Below, one piece after another: positions 9,501-16,692 of a DNA stretch of 64,000 nucleotides. Each line of letters starts with the position of its first letter. The first letter of the stretch is position 1. Source of the DNA: Streptomyces sp. NBC_01235. Lineage in GTDB: Bacteria > Actinomycetota > Actinomycetes > Streptomycetales > Streptomycetaceae. The position numbers were made by a program, and so were the translations under genes. The notes below the pieces were generated by a model. The model was not told where the DNA came from. It ran no database searches and saw only the letters and a list, made by a program, of their open reading frames with translations. The stretch lies in NCBI RefSeq assembly GCF_035989285.1, contig NZ_CP108513.1, forward strand, positions 3,224,001-3,288,000, written 5' to 3'.

Positions 9501-10830
9501 AGCCGGTGCCGAGGGCGGGTACGGCGCGTGGTCGGGTGCCGGTCAGCAGGTGGACGCAGGGCAGTTGGGCGAGGGGGCGCAGCAGTTGGGCCGCGATGCG
9601 TTCGGGTTCGCGGTCGGCGCCGGCGGTGCCGGCCTCGTCCAGGGCGTCGACGACGATGTGCAGCGGGGTCCGGCGGTCGTCGAGGGCGGCGACGAGCCGG
9701 CCGGGGTCTGTGGCGGCCGGGTGGTCGGGGTTGAGGCCCGCGGCGTCGGCGATCGCGGCGGTGATCTCTTCGAGGAGTTTGTGGCGGGCGTGGATGGCGG
9801 TGAGCGGAGCGGCGTCCGGTGGGGCGTCCAGGACGAGGCGGCCGAGCAGCGCGGACTTGCCGACGCCGGCGCCGCCGGTCACCACGAGGCATCGGTGGGC
9901 CGTGGGCGTGGTGTCGGTCAGCCAGGCGGTGAGTCGGGCGAGGGCCTTCTCGCGGCCGGTGAAGTAGGAGCCCTGGCCGCCGAGTGCGTCCGCGCCGCGG
10001 CCGCGCGGGTCGAAGTGGCCGAGGAGTTCCTCGCGGCGTCGCCGGCCCTCGGCGCTGTTCCAGGTGCGCTGTTCGTCGAGGTCGATGCCGTGGGGGGTGT
10101 CGGGTGCGTAGCGGGGGTTGGGGAAGAACGGGAACCCCTCGCCGCTGGGCAGGGTGCCCCAGGCCGCGTGCTGGAAGTGTCCGCGGGCGGCGAGGCGCTC
10201 GTTGACGCGGTCGACGACCTGTTCCAGGTAGAGCTTGCGTTGGCGGTGGCCGCCGAGGGTGAGGTCGTCGACGGCTTCGCGCAGGGCGCGGGCGAACGCC
10301 CCGTCCTCGGCGGTCTGCGTGGTGCGTGCGGCGGCGATGACGGAGAAGGCGGTGAGGCGGCTGTGGTCGGCGGCCCGTGCCGCGGTCAGGCGGGCGCCGA
10401 GGTCCTCGGCGGTGCGGGCGGCGTCGACGCCGCCGTGTCCGGCGCAGCAGGTGTCGATGATCAGCAGCAGTCGTTCGACGCCGTTCTCCGTGACGATGCG
10501 GACCACGTCCTCGGTGGCGAGTGCGGTGCCGCCGAGCCGGCCGGGGTGGCTGTCGCGGCACAGGAGGTAGTGCCTGTTGTGGTCCTGGTCGCCGTGGCCG
10601 CTGTAGTAGAGGACGAGGGCGTCGTCGGTGCGTTCCTCGGCGGCGGCCCATTGGGACAGGCCGCGGCGGAACTCGTCGGCGGTGAGGTCCTGGAGGCGGT
10701 GGTCCTCGGTGTAGCCGAGGAGGCGGAAGACGCCCGCGACGGTGTCCAGGTCCGCCGGAACGCCGGGGAGTGGCTCCTGGTGGTCGTAGCGGGCGGTGCC
10801 GCCGACCACGACGAGTCTGCGTACCGTCAC
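6421..10830 (-). CDS. Caspase-like protease / P-loop ATPase / beta-propeller protein
   Basis: A 1469-residue multidomain protein. Residues 1-240 form a caspase (peptidase C14) domain: catalytic His79 in YYSGHG and Cys128 in LLIIDTCCAG. A P-loop NTPase follows, with Walker A GGAGVGKS near 319-326 and Walker B IVVDALDE near 392-399, as in STAND/NACHT switches. Residues ~480-830 are helical, and ~850 to the end look like a WD40-type propeller (repeating blocks such as LQAWDTTTCEP, LQVWDVARLSPWG, VSVRDGWRTL). Such proteins are thought to sense a trigger through the propeller, oligomerise with NTP and release protease activity. GTG 10830 overlaps the upstream hydrolase stop (GTGA), so the two are translationally coupled. 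No signal peptide, so cytoplasmic. Trigger and substrate unknown. Confidence 0.88.
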   Translation of the reverse strand: MTVRRLVVVGGTARYDHQEPLPGVPADLDTVAGVFRLLGYTEDHRLQDLTADEFRRGLSQWAAAEERTDDALVLYYSGHGDQDHNRHYLLCRDSHPGRLGGTALATEDVVRIVTENGVERLLLIIDTCCAGHGGVDAARTAEDLGARLTAARAADHSRLTAFSVIAAARTTQTAEDGAFARALREAVDDLTLGGHRQRKLYLEQVVDRVNERLAARGHFQHAAWGTLPSGEGFPFFPNPRYAPDTPHGIDLDEQRTWNSAEGRRRREELLGHFDPRGRGADALGGQGSYFTGREKALARLTAWLTDTTPTAHRCLVVTGGAGVGKSALLGRLVLDAPPDAAPLTAIHARHKLLEEITAAIADAAGLNPDHPAATDPGRLVAALDDRRTPLHIVVDALDEAGTAGADREPERIAAQLLRPLAQLPCVHLLTGTRPRAVPALGTGFHRIDLDDPRWTRPGDLRSYTTRLLLAPDGPGSTSPYDTATAGPVAAAIEAGADRNYLVARLVARPLAHRGTALDTSAPDWRDQLPELTGESARPAGPAFRWALREQFEDRELRGRALLTALALAEGGGLPAGDVWRAMASVLTGDHVSPQDLRWILRSGGSHIVEDVDDSGRSVYRLYHETFADELRAGLTQDCARQVARALIGLVPPTDDATGPDWAAADPYLREHLPTHAAAGGLLDDLVSDPLFLVTVGPGPLRRALPGVRTRRARAVRSTYERIAPHLATEPDAGARAALLRLTALEAGNRDLADATLSRLPRQPWVAEWAYVPSPPTAHRSVGRFPRGASPVAIVDCGDRGVLLTLDNKRLQAWDTTTCEPLGDLPEVADAPGWSHQYISATATCPGGAGGRLLVQVSDGPGGHLQVWDVARLSPWGSRFETDAEAIALVEVDDTLIAGALTREGHVRLVDMRTGTELSRLYCAGAGPKDISRDHLAMEARAGELIVAAACGEPGGDSRKPPQAYRWTVSVRDGWRTLDSRTWRLRGRDLQDLLLHEGRVAVATTDFRLEGSRKPAHARVDHGSGCEEWTCLTSTGPSNGDRLLPTGKGPVRLIVDLGGVEAVDTSGLRTRLLHAGLHAMHPFAVTAAGPDELLLATGDFLDSEVSLWTVRLDGADTGDAEPRRFSALFGTTLSQGRAAGRDVLALADGAGVRCLDPATGRLLVWQAKRRGHYVRGSAGTPLLVSGQRPRGPNHWHVRLIGSRRRHLVLRDSPPGPARWIEPVDRDGRTVLLGVFGGRAAVWSLTGHKLGELPMEGRPRLLAHRTVAGRLYVAYHTYEHGLSVVEFPGGGTVFHKPDADVHGGMTQFRQPGGIALDDWDDEPVVAHLVPGKGIAVCGVLDGAERWSWAHGHFRDVYLHRVDGQRTAVAVGYQDTLTVIDIDGDREVARIAMGSPIQCVTPAPDGRLAVLTATGLYSLRFPALTSAAAGRSYTGSAPPRPDPPATDAWDTAPAVLLARPGNRPSRRRRGRW

Positions 10831-11741
10831 CTGCCGCCCTCCGGTAGGTCCTGGGGCCGGTCCTGCGGGGGGAGTCCGGCGGTGATCGCCGCGCCGGTCT
10901 CTGCGGCGGTGAGGTGGTGGGCGATGGCGTGGGCCTGCCAGCCGTTGTCGACGAGGACGTCGTGGACGTGGCGGTGCGCGTCGTCGAAGACGGGTCCGAG
11001 TGTCTTGACCAGCGCGACGACGTCCCGGCGGTCGCAGAGGTTGGTCCAGCGCTCGATCGTGCCGGGCCACCGGCCGCGCCCGTCTTTCGGCGGCGGGTCG
11101 AGACGGTCGAGGACCAGGTGGGGGATGCCGAGCGGGGAGCCGAGGGTGACCAGGGCGCGGACGGGCCACTCAGGGTGGGCGGCCAGTGCTTCGTAGGCGA
11201 CGACGGAGCCGAGGGAGTGGCCGACGAGGACGCGGGTGTCGGGGCCGACGGCCGCGGCGACCGTTGCCTGGACGCGGGCGCGTACGTCGGGTTCCGTGAG
11301 GTAGCGGCGGACCTGCCGCAGCACTCCGAGGAGAAAGCGGTCGCCGGAGCGGGCGAGGAACCGGCTGCGGGCCAGGGCGTGGAGTGCCTGTTGCGCGAGG
11401 CGCGGGGTGGGTGCCTTGGAGGTGAGGTCGGTGGTGAGGGGCGGCACCCGGTCGGGTTCGATCCGTGCGGCCTCCGCCCACCAGGCCAGCAGCAGTTCGA
11501 CGTCGTACGGGTCCATGGGCTCCCGGGGGTCCGGCTCAGGCCCGCCCTTGACGGCGGTGGTCCCGGCGGGCCTGAACAGGTTGCCGTAGAAGGCGACTTC
11601 GATGTCCTCGGGGCCGAGGGACGGGCCTTCGGGGTGTGCCGCCCGTACTCCGTCGAGCAGCGCGGGCGCGATGCCCGAGTGGAGCGTGCGGGCACCCAGG
11701 TACTGGTTCCCGATCCCGTGTACGACGACGATGGCGGCCAT
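10827..11741 (-). CDS. Alpha/beta-fold hydrolase partner of the caspase-like protein
   Basis: A 304-residue alpha/beta hydrolase. IVVVHGIGNQ at residues 4-13 supplies the oxyanion-hole region, VGHSLGS (173-179) is the nucleophile elbow with Ser176, and a late HAIAHH is the likely catalytic His. An acid residue is probably in the CDRRDVV segment. No signal peptide. It is the first gene of a two-gene operon and its TGA overlaps the GTG of the caspase-like gene by four bases, implying fixed stoichiometry. The family covers esterases, lipases and peptidases; the true substrate cannot be read from sequence. In context it could be a toxic effector, for example a lipase or amidase, controlled by the protease. 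That role is inference. Confidence 0.82.
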   Translation of the reverse strand: MAAIVVVHGIGNQYLGARTLHSGIAPALLDGVRAAHPEGPSLGPEDIEVAFYGNLFRPAGTTAVKGGPEPDPREPMDPYDVELLLAWWAEAARIEPDRVPPLTTDLTSKAPTPRLAQQALHALARSRFLARSGDRFLLGVLRQVRRYLTEPDVRARVQATVAAAVGPDTRVLVGHSLGSVVAYEALAAHPEWPVRALVTLGSPLGIPHLVLDRLDPPPKDGRGRWPGTIERWTNLCDRRDVVALVKTLGPVFDDAHRHVHDVLVDNGWQAHAIAHHLTAAETGAAITAGLPPQDRPQDLPEGGR

Positions 11742-11792
11742 GCCCCTCCCCCGGAGCGGTGCTGCCGTGATCGTACAACTCGATTGCGGGGG

Positions 11793-12785
11793 TCAGGCGT
11801 TGACGGGCTCGGGTGTGGCGGCCTCGGCGGGGGCGGGGTCGCCGGGGCGGCGGCTGCGGGCCTCCAGGAAGAGGGACAGGGCCAGGAGTCCGGTGCCGAG
11901 GGCGAGGAAGCCCCAGGGCAGGTAGGACGTGAGCAGCAGGACCAGGGTGCGGTTGGACTTGACGAGGGACACCGTGCGGTCGATGTAGTCCTCGCGCATC
12001 TTCACGTTCCCGGCGAACGCCGTGACCTTCCCGCGGCCGCGGAGCAGGGAGCCGCCGCGCAGTTCCTCCTGGTGGTTCTCCTCGGCGTAGACGGGCGCTC
12101 CGGTGACCGGTTCGACCCAGAACTTGCGGACCGTGGTGTACCAGCGGGTGGTGCCGGTCTTGGCGACGTCCTCCGCAGTGATGCCCTTGACCGGCATCGT
12201 CTTGGGCATGGCGACCTTGGTCCAGGGGACGGTCTGCTCGAAGTAGTAGACCGTCAGGCCGCGGAAGGTCCGGGTGCCCTTGTAGTGGATGGGGGCGCTG
12301 GTGCGGGTCTGTGCGTCGAAGTACTCGTAGTCCCGTTTCTGGGTCAGGAACGGCCACTTGAACTCGATGCCCTCCCGGCGGACCGGGTCGCCGTCGACGG
12401 TCTCGCCGGTGGCGTGGACGGGTTCCTGGGTGTGGGCGTCGAAGATGTACCGCTCGGGGACCTTGGAGACCATCTTGCCGTCGGGGCCCTGGACGTAGGA
12501 CAGGCCGTCCCAGACGACGACGTCCCGGCCGGCCGTCTTCTCGATCTTCTCGGAGGCTTCCACGTCGCCCTTGAGGGTCTGCACGATGGTGACCTTGGGG
12601 ACGGTGCGGGCGACCAGGCCGTCGTAGTCGAGGAGGGTGGCGTTCTTCGCCTCCACGACCATCGTCTGGTACTCGTTCGCGGGGATCTTGGCCAGGCGCG
12701 GGAAGGCGTACCAGCGCAGCAGCGGGGACAGCGCCGCGCAGAACACGGCGAGGGCGAGCAGGATCAGACTGGCTTTGCGGCGCAT
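11793..12785 (-). CDS. DUF3068 (PorA-like) membrane protein
   Basis: A 330-residue protein with an N-terminal membrane segment (ASLILLALAVFCAALSPLL, residues 5-23), a ~240-residue extracytoplasmic domain of the DUF3068 family, and a second membrane segment near residues 275-305 (TLVLLLTSYLPWGFLALGTG), then an Ala/Pro-rich cytoplasmic tail. NCBI names the family porin PorA family, but no porin function is shown for Streptomyces members. The small gene at 12807-12941 lies 21 bp upstream on the same strand, so the two may be co-transcribed. Function unknown. Confidence 0.85.
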   Translation of the reverse strand: MRRKASLILLALAVFCAALSPLLRWYAFPRLAKIPANEYQTMVVEAKNATLLDYDGLVARTVPKVTIVQTLKGDVEASEKIEKTAGRDVVVWDGLSYVQGPDGKMVSKVPERYIFDAHTQEPVHATGETVDGDPVRREGIEFKWPFLTQKRDYEYFDAQTRTSAPIHYKGTRTFRGLTVYYFEQTVPWTKVAMPKTMPVKGITAEDVAKTGTTRWYTTVRKFWVEPVTGAPVYAEENHQEELRGGSLLRGRGKVTAFAGNVKMREDYIDRTVSLVKSNRTLVLLLTSYLPWGFLALGTGLLALSLFLEARSRRPGDPAPAEAATPEPVNA

Positions 12786-12806
12786 CTCGGCCTCCCTCCG
12801 GGGCGG

Positions 12807-12941
12807 TTACGGGTGTGCGGGCACCGTCGTCAGCAGCGGTTTCGGGGAGGTCTTGCCGGTGGGTGTGCCCAGCGCGGTGAGCGTGAGGACCAGGGCGAGC
12901 GCGACGGCGAGACCGGTCGCGGCGGCGATCAGGGCACGCAT
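12807..12941 (-). CDS. Small membrane protein, SPW_0924 type
   Basis: A 44-residue peptide with one hydrophobic helix (about residues 2-25, ALIAAATGLAVALALVLTL) and a Thr/Lys/Pro-rich tail ending LLTTVPAHP. It resembles the small Streptomyces family that NCBI calls SPW_0924. ATG 12941 is preceded by GGGAGG at a good distance; a longer reading to 13019 lacks such a site. It sits just upstream of the DUF3068 gene on the same strand and may be co-expressed. Function unknown; could be a single-pass membrane peptide or an uncleaved signal anchor. Confidence 0.65.
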   Translation of the reverse strand: MRALIAAATGLAVALALVLTLTALGTPTGKTSPKPLLTTVPAHP

Positions 12942-13020
12942 ACGGGCCTCCCGGAGCTGACAGGACGTCAGGTCCGGCACGGTAGCAACGGGCGGGCGAG
13001 AAGAGAACACGTCGCGCACG

Positions 13021-13057
13021 GCGGCGGCGCCCCTCCGGTGGGAAGGGGCGCCGCCGC
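13021..13057 (-). terminator. Terminator after the lytic transglycosylase gene
   Basis: A perfect 14-bp GC stem (13021-13034 with 13044-13057) around a nine-base loop, about 40 bp downstream of the stop codon at 13096. No T-run. It separates the transglycosylase gene from the small membrane-protein gene. Confidence 0.75.
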
Positions 13058-13095
13058 CGTCGTACGGAAAGGCCCTGGGGACAGGGTGCGAGGGG

Positions 13096-14823
13096 TTACG
13101 AGGCGGGAGCCGTCGTCGAGTCCGACCCGCTCGGCGTGGGGCTCGGGGTCGAGGTCGCCGCGGCCGTGACGGTCAGTTCGACCGTGAGGGTCGCTCCGCC
13201 CGTGGTGGTGATGCGGAGCAGGTACGTGCCGGCGTTGTCGTCCGCGTACAGCTTGGGCAGTTGCAGCAGGCCGTTCGCGTCCGTCTGGAGGTCCAGGGTG
13301 CGGACGGGGTTGCCGGAGGCGTCCTTGAAGTAGGGGCCCTTGTCGTTCGTGGTCGTGTCGTCGGCCGACTTGACCAGGGTGGCGGTGGCCGCGACCTTGT
13401 CCGCGACGGCGCCCTTGTACGTGGCCTTCACCTCGACCTGGTCGGCGAACTCGCCGCCGGCGGTGCAGGTCAGCGCGGTCTGGCTGGTGCGGGCGAGGGC
13501 GTCGGCGGCGCGGGCGGTGACGGTGGCCGCGTAGTCGAGGGGGGACAGTGTGCGGCCGAAGACCGTGGCGCGGACGGTGAAGGCGCCGGTCTTCTCGCCC
13601 GCCACGAGCGCGGGCGCCAGCGCGATGCCCTTGCTGTCGGTGACGATCGTGGCGACGCTCTCGCCGCCGGTGAAGGTGGCGTCGGTGTCGCCGACGATGG
13701 CGAAGCGGATCCTGACCTTGGCGACGGCCTTGCCGGCCGCCGTCTCCGCCCGGGTGCTGATCCGGTCGGCGTACGTGTCGCCCGCCATGGCGGTCAGGCT
13801 CGCCGTGCCCGCGTCCTCGAGGTGGTCCACCGTGTCGGTCGGCGTCGGAGTCGGAGTCGGCGTCGCGGGGGTGGGCTTGGGGGGCGTGCTGGGCGTGCCG
13901 GGGGTCGACGGCGTGCTCGGCGTCGCGGGCGTGCCGGGCGTCGACGGGGTGGACGGCGAGGTGGGCGTGGTGCTCGTGTCGTCGTCGCTGCGGCCGCTCG
14001 GCACGGTGCCGGTGCCGTTGGGGATCTCGTGGGTGCCCTTGCGGTAGTACTCCAGCCACGACAGGACGGTGTTGAGGTAGTCCGTGGAGTTGTTGTAGCT
14101 GAGGATCGCGCTGCGCATCCCGGACGTGGTGGACATGTCCCAGTCGTAGCGGCACAGGTAGTGGCCGGCGGCGAGCGCGGCGTCGTAGACGTTGTTGGGG
14201 TCCTTCTTGCCGTCGCCGTTGCCGTCGCGGCCCGCCCACTCCCAGGTGGACGGGATGAACTGCATGGGGCCGACGGCGCGGTCGTAGGTGCTGTCGCCGT
14301 CGTAGGCGCCGTTGTCGGTGTCGCTGATGTTGGCGAAACCGACGCCGTTGAGGACCGGGCCGAGGATCGACGAGATGGTCGTGCCGTCCGCGCTGACGTC
14401 GCCGCCGCGGGCCTGGCCCGACTCGACCTTGCCGATGGCGGCGAGGAGCTGCCAGGGCATGTTGCAGCCCGGCTTGGACTGCGCCAGCTCCGCCTCGGCC
14501 TTCTTGTAGGCGTCCAGGACGGTCGCGGGTATGCCCGCCTCGGCGCTGCCGGTCGCGGCCGGCGTGGTGGGCGAGCTCGCGCTCGGGGCGGGGTTCGGGC
14601 TGTTCAGCGGCGGCAGGTCCGTGTAGTACGGCGAGTCGCCGGTGGCGCTGCCACCCGTGCCCGTGCTCGGGTCGGCGGACGGGGCGTCGGCGGCGGTCTG
14701 TCTGCCGTGACCGTCGGCCGTGACGTCCGGTGCCTGGGACGCGGCCAGAGCCGCGACCGCCAGTGCGGCCACGGTCGTGTTGACCGCTCCCTTGCGCAGC
14801 CTCGTGCCGAAATGCGCCGACAT
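13096..14823 (-). CDS. Secreted lytic transglycosylase with Ig-like tail
   Basis: A 575-residue exported cell-wall enzyme. The N-terminus (MSAHFGTRLRKGAVNTTV then a hydrophobic run ending AALAASQA) is a signal peptide. An SLT-type transglycosylase domain covers roughly residues 95-260: QLLAAIGKVESGQ carries the likely catalytic Glu, and AVGPMQFIPSTW and the calcium-loop-like DGNGDGKKDPNNVYDAA are typical of the MltB/SLT_2 group. A Thr/Pro/Ser linker (about 270-335) then leads to two beta-rich Ig-like (invasin-type) repeats and a Ser/Thr-rich end. I chose ATG 14823, preceded by GGAGGG; an upstream reading to 14910 is Arg-rich and unlikely. It should cleave peptidoglycan outside the membrane. 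Confidence 0.9.
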   Translation of the reverse strand: MSAHFGTRLRKGAVNTTVAALAVAALAASQAPDVTADGHGRQTAADAPSADPSTGTGGSATGDSPYYTDLPPLNSPNPAPSASSPTTPAATGSAEAGIPATVLDAYKKAEAELAQSKPGCNMPWQLLAAIGKVESGQARGGDVSADGTTISSILGPVLNGVGFANISDTDNGAYDGDSTYDRAVGPMQFIPSTWEWAGRDGNGDGKKDPNNVYDAALAAGHYLCRYDWDMSTTSGMRSAILSYNNSTDYLNTVLSWLEYYRKGTHEIPNGTGTVPSGRSDDDTSTTPTSPSTPSTPGTPATPSTPSTPGTPSTPPKPTPATPTPTPTPTDTVDHLEDAGTASLTAMAGDTYADRISTRAETAAGKAVAKVRIRFAIVGDTDATFTGGESVATIVTDSKGIALAPALVAGEKTGAFTVRATVFGRTLSPLDYAATVTARAADALARTSQTALTCTAGGEFADQVEVKATYKGAVADKVAATATLVKSADDTTTNDKGPYFKDASGNPVRTLDLQTDANGLLQLPKLYADDNAGTYLLRITTTGGATLTVELTVTAAATSTPSPTPSGSDSTTAPAS

Positions 14824-15177
14824 GAAGTGAAACCCTCCCGTGGACACCGAACGCCCGTCTCTACGTCTGCACTCTGCCGTCACCGCTGTTGCGGGTGTCG
14901 CCGTTGCCACTGTTGTGACGCCACTGGTGTGACGATCAACCCGCCCCGAGGGTTGCGCTCGTGGGCGGTTTGCGCTGTTCTGTTCTCTTGTTCGACGCGC
15001 TTCCCGGGCACGGCGACCCAGGCGACCCTACGACAACTTCTTTTGCACCGGCACCCGTTCGGGCGCCGTTTTCACCCGGCGGTCATATGCCGTTCGGCCG
15101 GGAACCGTGCCCCGCATACTGGACGTCTTTGATCACCGGGCCGGCCGGCCCGCCAACGTCCGCCCCCGGGAGCCCCG
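14824..15177. other. Divergent intergenic region with a 14-bp direct repeat
   Basis: 354 bp between the transglycosylase gene and the divergent DUF4184 gene. The only clear structure is a tandem direct repeat, GCCACTGTTGTGAC then GCCACTGGTGTGAC (14906-14933, 13 of 14 identical), about 85-110 bp upstream of the transglycosylase start, a possible regulator site. No convincing promoter pair, riboswitch or small gene was recognised. Confidence 0.4.
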
Positions 15178-16059
15178 TTGCCGTTCACGCTGAGTCACGC
15201 CGCGGCCGTGCTGCCCGCCGTGCGCCCGGACGGCACCGGCCGCGGACCGCTGGTGCCGGCCGTCCTCGTGGCGGGTTCCTTCGCTCCCGACATGACCTAC
15301 TACGCGGCGAGTGTCCTGCCCGGAGCCATGGAGTTCGGCGACGTCACGCACTCCTTCGCCGGGGTGTTCACGGTCGACGTGCTCGTCGCCTGGGCGCTGG
15401 TGTGGCTCTGGCTGCTGGTGCGCGAACCGCTGGTGGCGCTGCTGCCACGGACCCGGCAGGGCCGGACGGCCGCCCTGACCCGCTGCGGAGCGCCCCGCGC
15501 GCGGGTACGGCCGTCCGTGGCCCTGTGGTGGTACGTCTCCGCGGCGCTGGGCGCGCTGACACACGTGGTGTGGGACGCGTTCACACACCTCGACCGCTGG
15601 GGCATGCGGCTGTTCCCCGTCCTCGGCGAGAAGATCGCCGGCTCACCCCTGTACTGGTACCTGCAGTACGGGGGCTCGGCAGTGGCCGCGGTCGTGATCG
15701 CCGTGTTCCTGACGTACGCGCTGCGCCGGGCGCCCGCCGGTGAGCCGGTGGGGGTTCCGGTGCTGTCGGCGCGGGGCCGGTGGCGGGCCGGTGCCGCGAT
15801 CGGCGGCTGTGCGCTGGTCGCGGCGGTACGGCGGGCGACGCGGTGGTGGGACTACTGGGGGCCGCGGGATGCCAAGCCGTGGGACCTCGTCCCGACGCTG
15901 TGCTTCGGGGCGGGCGCGGGGCTGGTGCTGGGGGTGCTGCTGTACGCCGTCGGCGTGCGGCTGTGGCGTCCGGCCCCTCCGGCCGCCCAGGGTCTCTCCA
16001 CAGGGCGGCCGCGTCCGGAGGCGGTCAGCGGGGAGCGGAGCCGTCCGGGCGTTCGCTGA
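15178..16059 (+). CDS. DUF4184 family membrane protein
   Basis: A 293-residue integral membrane protein of the DUF4184 family. The N-terminus MPFTLSHAAAVLP is the family hallmark, and later THVVWDAFTH carries a conserved His/Asp pattern seen in metal-dependent-hydrolase-like membrane proteins. Four to five membrane helices are visible (around residues 25-45, 60-80, 115-135, 160-180 and 235-260). The start is TTG 15178, since the family begins exactly at MPFTLSH; GGGAG lies upstream. The C-terminus is Arg/Gly-rich. Function unknown. Its last 35 bp overlap the convergent small gene on the minus strand. Confidence 0.85.
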   Translation: MPFTLSHAAAVLPAVRPDGTGRGPLVPAVLVAGSFAPDMTYYAASVLPGAMEFGDVTHSFAGVFTVDVLVAWALVWLWLLVREPLVALLPRTRQGRTAALTRCGAPRARVRPSVALWWYVSAALGALTHVVWDAFTHLDRWGMRLFPVLGEKIAGSPLYWYLQYGGSAVAAVVIAVFLTYALRRAPAGEPVGVPVLSARGRWRAGAAIGGCALVAAVRRATRWWDYWGPRDAKPWDLVPTLCFGAGAGLVLGVLLYAVGVRLWRPAPPAAQGLSTGRPRPEAVSGERSRPGVR

Positions 16060-16456
16060 GGGGTCTCGCGGTCGCGGCGACAACGGGGACGGGGACGGCG
16101 GGGATGACCGGGATGCGGCGGGCCGTACGGGGTCTGTGGAGCCGGCCGAGGACGCCGAGGACGAGGGCCAGGCAGCCGCGCACCGTCTCGGCCCACAGCC
16201 GCCAGGTGTCGCCCCGGGGCACGAACCGCAGGACGAACCGGGGGACGAGACGGGCGAAGGGGCGACGCAGCCCGGCGACAGTCGTGTGCAGGGCCGTGAC
16301 GGGGGCCCTCGGGATGCGGGGAGTGGCGGCGCCGGGCGCGAGCGCGGGGCGCGGCCGCCTCCAGGGAGCCGTGCCGGGGGCGAGCCGCGTGTCCGCGGTC
16401 GCCGTGGCGTGAACGCGTGCGTGGGCCCTCCGGCGGTGAAGCATGCGTATACCCAT
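16025..16456 (-). CDS. Arg-rich hypothetical protein
   Basis: A possible 143-residue protein starting MGIRMLHRRRAHARV. I accept it because its third codon positions are almost all G or C along the whole frame, the pattern of true Streptomyces genes, while the opposing frames are poorer. It has an Arg-rich N-terminal half and one hydrophobic patch (CLALVLGVLG) near residues 95-105. AGGA upstream of ATG 16456 is a modest ribosome site. It overlaps the DUF4184 gene tail-to-tail by 35 bp. No family recognised; could be spurious. Confidence 0.5.
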   Translation of the reverse strand: MGIRMLHRRRAHARVHATATADTRLAPGTAPWRRPRPALAPGAATPRIPRAPVTALHTTVAGLRRPFARLVPRFVLRFVPRGDTWRLWAETVRGCLALVLGVLGRLHRPRTARRIPVIPAVPVPVVAATARPLSERPDGSAPR

Positions 16457-16572
16457 GGCCGCATCCTGGCGGGCCTGGGCGGGCGGAGGCCTGTTCTCGG
16501 GGGCCACGCGGGTGAGGGCCCTTCGGGGGATGACCAGGGGTGACGAAGAACCCCGTCAGGCGTCGCTCCTCT

Positions 16573-16616
16573 TCGAGGGAGCAAGGTCAAGGGAGCAAGG
16601 GGAGCAAGGTCGAGGG
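16573..16616. repeat. Short GGGAGCAAGG repeats
   Basis: Three near copies of GGGAGCAAGG, two of them extended by TC(G/A)AGGG, lie between the polA terminator and the Arg-rich small gene. Function not evident. Confidence 0.5.
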
Positions 16617-16617
16617 A

Positions 16618-16657
16618 CCGGGAGAGGCCCTGTCCGCATCGACAGGGCCCCTCCCGG
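16618..16657 (-). terminator. polA terminator
   Basis: A 17-bp stem with one mismatch and a six-base loop (CGCATC), 36 bp downstream of the polA stop codon. GC-rich, without a T-run. Confidence 0.8.
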
Positions 16658-16692
16658 CAGGCCTCGCGCGACCGCCGCTGCGCCTCCGGAGA

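Noticed and set aside
14824..15177. c-di-AMP (ydaO) riboswitch before the cell-wall hydrolase
   Set aside because: I could not find the expected conserved ydaO blocks in this region, so no riboswitch is called.
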